Positions 1 through 5,553 of a stretch of DNA of 10,568 nucleotides are shown in pieces. How positions within the stretch are numbered: the first letter of the stretch is position 1; every line of letters begins with the position of its first letter. The translations under genes and the position numbers were made by a program. The notes below the pieces were generated by a model. That model saw only the letters and a program-made list of their open reading frames with translations, was not told where the DNA came from and ran no database searches. The DNA is from Mogibacterium sp. Lineage in GTDB: Bacteria > Bacillota_A > Clostridia > Peptostreptococcales > Anaerovoracaceae. The stretch is taken from positions 1 to 10,568 of the forward strand of contig JAFUGO010000078.1 in assembly GCA_017469325.1 (NCBI GenBank). The letters run 5' to 3'.

Positions 1-77
1 GCAGGTTTTCGTTTCCTCTGCTGCTGCGGCGAATTGCATGAAAAGAAAATCACGCAATATCCGCAATGGATGGGGTC

Positions 78-98
78 CGGGGAGGATCATCCTCCCCG
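78..98. terminator. GC-rich hairpin after the threonine aldolase gene (possible terminator)
   Basis: A near-perfect inverted repeat, GGGGAGG then a 5-nt loop then CCTCCCC, extended by flanking pairs. It starts about 34 nt past the aldolase stop codon, reading on the minus strand. No T-run follows on either strand, so it is not a canonical intrinsic terminator; it may protect the 3' end of the mRNA or end transcription with help from Rho. I see nothing else recognisable in bases 1-131. Confidence 0.4.
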
Positions 99-131
99 TC
101 CGAGCCTGGGGCAGCACCCTGGCGTTCCCCC

Positions 132-1166
132 TTACCTTGCGTCCCGAGCCTCCATCAGTTCTGCGAGGTTTTCCTCGGTGGTGGCCCAGCTGGTGGCAAA
201 GCGCACCACCGCGTGTTCCGCGTCGTACGGGCACCAGTAAGAAAAGCGCACCCGTTCCCGGAGGCGGGCCATTTCCGCCAGCGGCAGCACAACGAACTGC
301 TGATTGGTGGGCGAATCCAGGTAAAAGCGGTATCCGCGGGCGGCAAACCCGGCCTTGAGCAATTCCGCCATATCGATGGCATGGCGGCTGATCTTAAAGT
401 AAAGGTCATCCGTAAAGAGAGTATCGAACTGGATTCCCAGAAGTCTGCCCTTTGCAAGCAAAGCTCCCCTTTTCTTGACCGAGGTCATAAAGTGTGCCGG
501 TTTGTTCTCTTTTGTAAAGACCACCGCCTCGCCACAGAGCGCGCCGACCTTTGTTCCGCCTATATAAAAGACATCCGTCAGCTCTGCGATATCCTTAAGT
601 GTCAGGTCGCATGCATCGCTCATAAGGCCGTAGCCCAGCCTTGCCCCGTCAAGGTACAGCGGCAGACCGTATTCGCGGCATACCTCAGACAGAGCTACCA
701 GCTCCGCCTTGCTGTACAGCGTGCCCGGTTCTGTCGGATATGAGATATACACCATTCCCGGGAACACCATGTGATCGTGTGTCACATCGTTATTGAAGTT
801 CTCCATATATGCCCTGACTGCGGCCGCATCGATCTTGCCGTCCTTTGCCGGCAGCGATATAACCTTGTGGCCCGTGAACTCGATCGCCCCGGATTCATGC
901 ACACTTACATGTCCGCTCTCGACGGCGATCACGCCTTCCCAGTCGCGCAGCATCGTCGAGATCACCACAGCGTTGGTCTGAGTGCCGCCCACGAGGAATT
1001 CCACCTCTGCGTCCGGCATTCCACAGGCCGCCTTTATCTTCTCCTTGGCGCTCTCTGAGTAATGGTCCATGCCGTAGCCCGGCAGGCTCTCCATATTAGT
1101 CTCCGCAAGCCTCTTCAGGATCTCAGGGTGCGCCCCTGCTATGTAATCACATTCGAATGAAACCAT
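132..1166 (-). CDS. ltaE: Low-specificity L-threonine aldolase (PLP-dependent)
   Basis: This 344-residue protein has the usual length and order of the threonine aldolase/beta-eliminating lyase family (fold type I PLP enzymes). Known members cleave L-threonine or L-allo-threonine to glycine and acetaldehyde in the cytoplasm. The motif YIGGTKVGA (about residues 201-209) places the PLP lysine at K206. LDGARLGYG (about 172-180) supplies the aspartate and arginine that hold the cofactor. The histidine-containing segment SGHVSVHESGA (about 84-94) matches the ring-stacking region, and FLVGGTQTNAVV (about 58-69) the phosphate-binding region. The ATG is supported by AGGGG 8 nt upstream. The gene lies 72 bp downstream of the oxidoreductase gene, in the same direction and with no clear terminator between, so co-transcription is possible. 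The symbol is by family; substrate stereopreference cannot be read from the sequence. Confidence 0.9.
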   Translation of the reverse strand: MVSFECDYIAGAHPEILKRLAETNMESLPGYGMDHYSESAKEKIKAACGMPDAEVEFLVGGTQTNAVVISTMLRDWEGVIAVESGHVSVHESGAIEFTGHKVISLPAKDGKIDAAAVRAYMENFNNDVTHDHMVFPGMVYISYPTEPGTLYSKAELVALSEVCREYGLPLYLDGARLGYGLMSDACDLTLKDIAELTDVFYIGGTKVGALCGEAVVFTKENKPAHFMTSVKKRGALLAKGRLLGIQFDTLFTDDLYFKISRHAIDMAELLKAGFAARGYRFYLDSPTNQQFVVLPLAEMARLRERVRFSYWCPYDAEHAVVRFATSWATTEENLAELMEARDAR

Positions 1167-1238
1167 TTATTATCCCCTTTTGATTTTTATTGATCTCGTG
1201 ATCTTTTATGCTTTTCTTCCGACCCGGGCCTGATCTTC

Positions 1239-2492
1239 TTAGTGCTCTTGCCGGATAGAATTCTTCAGGTCGTCTGCGCATGTGCAGGCTGTCGACCAGC
1301 ACATCTGCAGATTGTATCCTCCCGTTATTCCGTCCGCGTCCAGCGCCTCACCTATGACATATAGACCATCGAATGCCTTCACCCGCATCGTCTTCATGTC
1401 GACCTCATCCAGTGCGACTCCTCCGGCGGTGACCATGCCGCGGCTGTCTGTCCCTCTGACTGTAAAATCGTCCTGATTCAGCAGTCTCGCGAGCAAGCCG
1501 GTCCGGACATCTCCGAGCGGTCCTCTCGCCCTGTCTCTGAGGGCCTTCTGCATGCGCTTCGGAAGCTCCGGGAGCTCTTTATTATAGCACAGCCTTAAAG
1601 TCTCCCCTTCTTCTGCATACTTAGATATGTTCAGTATGACCGGGCCCGAGAACCCCTCGTGAGTGAAGAGCAGATCGCCCTTCATTTTCGCGGCCTTCCC
1701 CTTGCAGGTGCACGCAGCGTCCGCTCCGAAAGCTATCACCGTCACATCCGGGACCGATATTCCCGAGAGGTCCGCGTACGGATAATCCTCAACAAATACA
1801 GGAGCCAGAGCCGGTCTCGGCTCTGCTATCTTAACACCGAGTTCTTTCAGCAGCCCGAACATCGAGCCATCCGAACCGGTCTCCGGATATGTCACGCCTC
1901 CGGATGCTATGACAACATTCCGCGAAGTGATGCAGCTGCCGTCCTGCAGCCCGATCTCCCACGATCCGCTTTGGCCGTCTCCATCACGGTCAGTATTTGC
2001 CTCTCCGTCATCCGGTCCGCTTCCTCTTCGCAGCTCCGATACTTTTGCATTTGTCCCGATCTGCCAGCCGTTATCTTCCGATGCTGAAAGTAAAGCGTCA
2101 AGCACATCCCGTGACTTCATGGATGCAGGGAATATCCTCCCCGTACCCTCGAGCGCACGCATTCCTTCCGACAGATCGAGAGGCTCACCGTTCTCATCAG
2201 CAGGCGTCACTCCGTGGTTGTCCATCCATAAAGCGAGCTCCAGATTATTGTGCTTATACAGGCAGCGCCTGAGCGCCGTTCCCGCATCACCATAAGCATA
2301 AATGAGCTCCCTGGCCGGACCGCCATGAGTCATATTGCAGCGACCGCCCCCGCTCATGAGGCGTTTGCTTCCGGCGCGTGCCGACCCCTCGAGGATCAGG
2401 CCCTCTGCACCCTCAAGATCCATATTCGCGGCAAGCATCAGTCCCGATGCTCCGCCTCCGATTACTACAATGTCATATATTGTTTTTTTCAT
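1239..2492 (-). CDS. BaiN/RdsA (HI0933-like) family NAD(P)/FAD-dependent oxidoreductase
   Basis: A 417-residue flavoprotein of the HI0933/YhiN/BaiN family, normal in length. The N-terminus (DIVVIGGGASGLMLA, from about residue 7) is the Rossmann dinucleotide-binding motif that holds the ADP part of FAD. It is followed by the family signature SGGGRCN (about 47-53), ASGGVTYPETGSDG (about 195-208), a FTHEGFSGP segment near 276, AGGVALDEVD near 355, and the C-terminal FAD-contact block GLYVIGEALDADGITGGYNLQ. A hydrophilic Gly/Asp-rich stretch near residues 155-175 looks like a family-variable loop. Family members have been linked to reduction of unsaturated bile-acid intermediates, but most have no known substrate, and nothing here (no bai genes) supports a bile-acid role. 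The start is fixed by the Rossmann motif. No Shine-Dalgarno sequence precedes it; a TATAAT box lies 6 nt upstream instead. Confidence 0.9.
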   Translation of the reverse strand: MKKTIYDIVVIGGGASGLMLAANMDLEGAEGLILEGSARAGSKRLMSGGGRCNMTHGGPARELIYAYGDAGTALRRCLYKHNNLELALWMDNHGVTPADENGEPLDLSEGMRALEGTGRIFPASMKSRDVLDALLSASEDNGWQIGTNAKVSELRRGSGPDDGEANTDRDGDGQSGSWEIGLQDGSCITSRNVVIASGGVTYPETGSDGSMFGLLKELGVKIAEPRPALAPVFVEDYPYADLSGISVPDVTVIAFGADAACTCKGKAAKMKGDLLFTHEGFSGPVILNISKYAEEGETLRLCYNKELPELPKRMQKALRDRARGPLGDVRTGLLARLLNQDDFTVRGTDSRGMVTAGGVALDEVDMKTMRVKAFDGLYVIGEALDADGITGGYNLQMCWSTACTCADDLKNSIRQEH

Positions 2493-2504
2493 GAATTAAT
2501 TATA
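2493..2504 (-). promoter_or_regulatory. Candidate -10 box giving a leaderless oxidoreductase mRNA
   Basis: On the minus strand a perfect TATAAT (2504-2499) is followed by six bases and then the ATG, so transcription starting 7 nt past the -10 box would begin on the A of the start codon. There is no AGGAG-like sequence in the gap. The -35 region 17 bp upstream (ATGAAA) is a poor match, which lowers confidence. Confidence 0.45.
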
Positions 2505-2611
2505 GCCCACGTTTTCCATGTTTTCATCTGAATCTCAGTGATGTTCAGGCACATTTACCAGACACGCTCTTTCTGGTTCTGCACATCCGTCACTATGATC
2601 GTATTCGAATT

Positions 2612-3430
2612 CTACGGTCGCACTCGGCTCTTGAGTATTTCCGCTATAGGGCCTATATCGCACCCGCCTTTGTTGTCATCAAAAGTAAAGTACACATCTC
2701 GTCCCGGAAGGAATCCGTTGCTCCAGTAATCGTATTCTCTTGCTTCAGACCTGTCCCTATAGTCATCTTTGCCATACATTCCCTGATGTTCTATCCGAAT
2801 CTCAGTTTTGTAGTCTATCTCCGACAGGATCGTAAAATCCGGGAAAAAAGTTCTGTGCGTTCCCTTAAGCGGCAGTTCATACACAAATGTATAGCCTGCT
2901 TCGAGCAGGAAATTATAGATGAGAGCTTCCGATTTGGATCTGACCATACTCCCGTCCGCAGTTGGCTGAACCAATTCCTCCGGTCTGTACGGTTCGAATG
3001 TAGCTTTATATGCCTCTGCATTCTGTTTCCACTTCCTTGCAGCAGCCTCCCGTATTTCTGCACGGTATTTATCAGAACGATATGACTTCGGGAGTTTTTG
3101 ATTAATTCTGCTGAATGTGATCGATTCATATTTTGACAAAAAACTTTCAAGGAGTGCAATATCGTACTTAATTGTTTCCAATGACTTTGACAGATAGCGA
3201 TATTCACGTACCAGTCTGACCTCAGGTTTAGATTCTTTTCCTATATATTTGACATTAGTCTTTCCTTTTTCGCAGGCACCATAATAGATGGCGCCATTTC
3301 TTTTCTGCACAGGCTTTATCGTTATGTTCGAGTACTTGGAAAGCTCCTTAAGCCTGGCTTCCTGTCTGGCTCCTATTGTTTTTAATTGAGCTAGATAGTT
3401 ATTTATGTCCTGCAGTAATTTGTTTTCCAT
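2612..3430 (-). CDS. PD-(D/E)XK nuclease-like protein, function unknown
   Basis: I do not recognise a named protein. The 272 residues split into two parts. The N-terminal half is charged and helical (about 1-30 and 75-145, probably coiled coil) around a short beta-rich stretch that includes ITIKPVQKRNGAIYYGACEKGK. The C-terminal half resembles a PD-(D/E)XK endonuclease core: RSKSEALIYNFLLEAG (E168 on the first helix), TFFPDFTI (P197, D198), then IRIEHQGMYG with E214-H215-Q216 where the classic motif has E-x-K, and a final YFTF strand. Related cores with E-H-x-G-M are common in uncharacterised Clostridial proteins. Reading on the minus strand, it lies next to the repeat island and is more AT-rich than its neighbours, consistent with recent acquisition. 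The start follows a promoter-like sequence rather than a ribosome-binding site. Catalytic activity is an inference. Confidence 0.7.
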   Translation of the reverse strand: MENKLLQDINNYLAQLKTIGARQEARLKELSKYSNITIKPVQKRNGAIYYGACEKGKTNVKYIGKESKPEVRLVREYRYLSKSLETIKYDIALLESFLSKYESITFSRINQKLPKSYRSDKYRAEIREAAARKWKQNAEAYKATFEPYRPEELVQPTADGSMVRSKSEALIYNFLLEAGYTFVYELPLKGTHRTFFPDFTILSEIDYKTEIRIEHQGMYGKDDYRDRSEAREYDYWSNGFLPGRDVYFTFDDNKGGCDIGPIAEILKSRVRP

Positions 3431-3466
3431 ACCTGTATTTTAATATCCACCTGACAAAGAGTTCAA
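3431..3466 (-). promoter_or_regulatory. Promoter for the nuclease-like gene, probably leaderless
   Basis: On the minus strand TTGAAC (3466-3461), 18 bp of spacing, then TAAAAT (3442-3437) make a reasonable sigma-70/sigma-A promoter. Exactly 6 nt separate the -10 box from the ATG, so the predicted transcript starts at or within a base of the start codon. No Shine-Dalgarno sequence stands at a usable distance. Confidence 0.5.
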
Positions 3467-3550
3467 ACAACCACAGCACTTAATCCGACATAAAAAGCTC
3501 TCTTATTGCAACACTGACTAAAGCTGCTGCCTGGCAATACATTTTTCTCT

Positions 3551-3660
3551 GATTTTGACGGCATGTGTTTGTGTTATAGATGGGGTTCTGACGGTAGGTG
3601 TTTATATAGACGGGCTTTAGACAGCAAGCGGGATTTTGACGGGCATGTATTGCTGTAGAT
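3551..3660. repeat. Three degenerate TTTTGACGG-type repeats
   Basis: Three imperfect copies of a motif of the form TTYTGACGG, then (N)catgtgtttgt, then an (a)tagat-like end. TGACGG begins at 3556, 3589 and 3637, so the spacings are 33 and 48 bp, both multiples of three. On the minus strand this makes a 67-codon open frame (3480-3683) show R-Q-N-P/Q three times. That frame would start with TTG without a ribosome-binding site, so I treat the stretch as DNA repeat rather than a gene. An 11-bp direct repeat, CTGGCAATACA, brackets it at 3531-3541 and 3677-3687. Confidence 0.55.
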
Positions 3661-3704
3661 AGATCAAAGCCCATCGCTGGCAATACAAAAACAACATTTC
3701 CGTC

Positions 3705-4015
3705 ACTGTCTTATTACCTGGATGCTCAGGCTGAAATGCTAAGCTATACAACTACAGTCATCCCCGCCACTGTTTTATAGCCTGGCTGCTCAGGCGAAGG
3801 TTCTAAGCTATACAACTACAGCCATCCCCACCACTGTTTTATAGCCTGAGCGACCAGGTGGAGGTGTTAAGCTATACAACTACAGTCTTTTACAAGCCTT
3901 ATTATAGCTTGGCTCCATTAATAACCATTGCAGGCAACAATCATAGAATAAAATGATCTTTAAATTATAGCTTTGGAATGAATTGAGGGTTGTAAAGCAA
4001 TAGAAACACAGCCGC
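3705..4015. repeat. Five-unit 64-bp tandem array of hairpin-forming repeats
   Basis: Three well-kept 64-bp units begin at 3705, 3769 and 3833, with two decayed units after them. The TATAGC core (TATTAC in unit 1) lies at 3712, 3776, 3840, 3903 and 3966, spaced 64, 64, 63 and 63 bp. In units 2 and 3 GTTTTATAGC can pair with GCTATACAAC (10 bp, one mismatch), enclosing a smaller CCTG/CAGG hairpin whose 6-nt loop differs between copies. AAGCTATACAACTACAG is identical in units 1-3. Unit 5 keeps a recognisable version (AAGCAATAGAAACACAG) at the same 29-nt offset from the core. The rest of each unit is a 15-20 nt linker containing CATCCCC in units 1 and 2. The stretch has no plausible coding frame. 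I know of no named element with this form. Confidence 0.8.
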
Positions 4016-4028
4016 GCGTAAAGCGCCA

Positions 4029-4097
4029 ATGTCATTTAGTTAAGATGATGGATGTCGTAAGGCTAAGATGATGGATGTCATTAAGTTAAGATGATGG
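4029..4097. repeat. 23-bp unit repeated three times in tandem
   Basis: Three consecutive 23-bp units at 4029-4051, 4052-4074 and 4075-4097. Each starts with ATGTC and ends with TAAGATGATGG; only about five central positions vary. The period is exact and not a multiple of three, arguing against coding. It sits 20-80 bp from the terminator of the downstream-facing EIIC gene. Its role is unknown; a mobile-element end or a protein-binding iteron are both possible. Confidence 0.8.
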
Positions 4098-4117
4098 ACG
4101 CAGGGTTTTCTGTATAC

Positions 4118-4149
4118 AAAAAGGCCCCTGCATGCTGGCAGGAGCCTTT
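4118..4149 (-). terminator. Intrinsic terminator of the EIIC gene
   Basis: On the minus strand GGCTCCTGC and GCAGGGGCC form a 9-bp stem (one G-U-type pair) with a 6-nt loop, followed at once by five T residues. It lies 130 bp beyond the EIIC stop codon. A short T-run on the other side (CCTTT on the plus strand) could also make it work weakly in the opposite direction, separating the EIIC transcript from the repeat island. Confidence 0.85.
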
Positions 4150-4278
4150 ACATATAAACACAAACCGGATTGTATTAATGAGGTGTATGCCTCTATTTAA
4201 AAGATGTATGGCTTCGGTAAGCGGTGTGCTTTCACAGCAGGACCGGCCGGGGACAGTTTTCAGTATTGCATGATGCTG

Positions 4279-5373
4279 CTACAGTGTGAGGTCGCCGTCT
4301 TTGACCCAGCCGAGCCTGCGGCAGCCCATGTTGATCAGCGGCGCAAGCACTGCAGGAAGAACGAAGCAGATGAGGATGAGTCCCAGCCAGTCCATTCCGG
4401 TGATAGCCGCTTTTGCACCTGATGCCACATCGGCTACCCAGCCCGAGTAAATACCGATCTGTCCGACGAATCCGCAGGTACCCATACCGCTGGATACGGG
4501 AGCGCCGTTCATCTGAAGTTTGAAGACGCAGGTAGCTATAGGACCTGTGATGGCAGAAGCCAGAGTCGGCGCGATCCATATGCGCGGGTTCTTGACTATA
4601 TTGCCCATCTGGAGCATGGATGTTCCGATGCCCTGTGAGATGAGTCCGCCCCACTTGTTTTCAGGGAACGACATTACAGCGAATCCGACCATCTGAGCGC
4701 AGCATCCCGCTACGGCGGCACCGCCCGCAAGTCCGACCAGACCTAAGGCCGCGCATATAGCGGCTGACGAGATCGGTAACGTGAGTGCCATTCCGACAAC
4801 TACAGAAACTATTATTCCCATCAGGAAAGGTCTGAGCTCTGTAGCCCACATGATCAGATTGCCTATCTTCATCGCCGCCGCGCCGAGAGCAGGTGCCCAC
4901 CACGCCGCGAGCGCGACTCCTACGCCTATGGTAACAAGAGGCACCACGAGAATGTCTACCCTGGTCTCCCCTGCTACCGCTTTACCGAATTCAGCAGAGA
5001 TGATCGCTACTATCAGCACGGCCAGGGGGCCGCCGGCTCCACCCAGCCCGTTGGTCGCAAAGCCAACGGCAGCGAGCGAGAACAGCACCAGGTTAGGCGC
5101 TTTGAGCGCGTATCCTATGGCAATGGCCATCGCGGGACCGGTCATGGCTACCGCGAGACCGCCTACTGTGTAGTCTGCTCCGCCTATGCTGCAGACCGGA
5201 TTTGTCAGGAATCCTATGTGGAACTGGGTTCCTATGGTGTTGATGATCGTGCCTATCAGCAGTGAGCAGAACAGGCCCTGAGCCATCGCGGAAAGCGCGT
5301 CGATGACATATAGTTTAGCGCTGATCTCAATATTCTTGCGTTCGAGGAACGCTTTTACGGAATCCTTTGTCAT
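4279..5373 (-). CDS. Stand-alone PTS EIIC-type membrane protein (PTS_EIIC_2 family)
   Basis: A 364-residue, very hydrophobic protein with about ten membrane segments. After a short basic/acidic N-terminus (KAFLERKNIEISAK), the sequence fits the PTS_EIIC_2-type permease family. Recognisable parts are a glycine-rich loop TNGLGGAGGPLA (about 108-119), the polar GETRVDILVVP segment (about 135-145), and the re-entrant-looking NGAPVSSGMGTCGFVGQIG (about 289-307). EIIC proteins carry a sugar across the membrane while an EIIB domain phosphorylates it, but no EIIA or EIIB gene or fused domain is present here, so neither substrate nor phosphoryl coupling can be assigned. AGGGG 5 nt upstream supports the ATG. 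It is divergent from mltG, ends in a strong terminator, and appears monocistronic. Confidence 0.85.
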   Translation of the reverse strand: MTKDSVKAFLERKNIEISAKLYVIDALSAMAQGLFCSLLIGTIINTIGTQFHIGFLTNPVCSIGGADYTVGGLAVAMTGPAMAIAIGYALKAPNLVLFSLAAVGFATNGLGGAGGPLAVLIVAIISAEFGKAVAGETRVDILVVPLVTIGVGVALAAWWAPALGAAAMKIGNLIMWATELRPFLMGIIVSVVVGMALTLPISSAAICAALGLVGLAGGAAVAGCCAQMVGFAVMSFPENKWGGLISQGIGTSMLQMGNIVKNPRIWIAPTLASAITGPIATCVFKLQMNGAPVSSGMGTCGFVGQIGIYSGWVADVASGAKAAITGMDWLGLILICFVLPAVLAPLINMGCRRLGWVKDGDLTL

Positions 5374-5395
5374 TTTATCCCCTATCCTCTATAAT
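5367..5395 (+). promoter_or_regulatory. Near-consensus promoter reading towards mltG
   Basis: TTGTCA (5367-5372), exactly 17 bp, then TATAAT (5390-5395) is the best sigma-A promoter in the window. The -35 box covers the start codon of the divergent EIIC gene. Transcription from about 5402 would give mltG an unusually long leader of about 150 nt. A second TATAAT at 5499-5504, with a poor -35 (CATTAT at 5476-5481), is an alternative start. Confidence 0.6.
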
Positions 5396-5420
5396 TAGGT
5401 ATGTATAGCACTTACATCAA
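5392..5420 (-). promoter_or_regulatory. Possible promoter of the EIIC gene
   Basis: On the minus strand TTGATG (5420-5415), 17 bp, then TAATTA (5397-5392) lie upstream of the EIIC ribosome-binding site. The -10 box is only a partial match to the consensus. It overlaps the -10 box of the opposing mltG promoter, so the two would compete for polymerase. Confidence 0.4.
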
Positions 5421-5511
5421 TGTGCGGTTTAAGCATTTGCATTAAAGCGTGCTGTACACTCGCATAAATCTAGAGCATTATACCACAATTGACAATCTTA
5501 TAATACAATTG

Positions 5512-5531
5512 CCGGTCATATTACCGGTCAT
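5512..5531 (+). promoter_or_regulatory. CCGGTCAT direct repeat in the mltG leader
   Basis: Two identical 8-bp copies of CCGGTCAT (5512-5519 and 5524-5531) start 12 bp apart, just before the mltG ribosome-binding site. This could be a small operator or a chance repeat. Confidence 0.25.
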
Positions 5532-5553
5532 GATAAACGAAAGGGGATCGCTG

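Noticed and set aside
66..743. A 225-codon plus-strand frame over the aldolase gene
   Set aside because: It is the antisense shadow of the well-supported threonine aldolase and has no recognisable domain.
2557..2577. Terminator hairpin after the nuclease-like gene
   Set aside because: ACCAGA/TCTGGT forms a 6-bp stem with a 9-nt loop but no T-run follows on the minus strand, so it is not a convincing intrinsic terminator.
3480..3683. A 67-codon minus-strand gene upstream of the nuclease-like gene
   Set aside because: The frame starts with TTG, has no ribosome-binding site, and its composition reflects the DNA repeats at 3551-3660. Kept only as a low-interest finding.
3705..3896. CRISPR array
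   Set aside because: The 64-bp period fits, but nearly the whole unit is conserved between copies and only about 18 positions vary, partially. There are no unique spacers and no cas genes in the window.
5489..5504. TTGACA and TATAAT as a promoter pair for mltG
   Set aside because: The two perfect boxes are only 4 bp apart, so they cannot serve one promoter. TATAAT alone remains a weak alternative.
5449..5553. Longer MltG N-terminus starting from the GTG at 5449
   Set aside because: The extra 35 residues are not MltG-like, that start has no ribosome-binding site, and the ATG at 5554 has AAAGGGG at the correct distance. A TATAAT also lies inside the extension.
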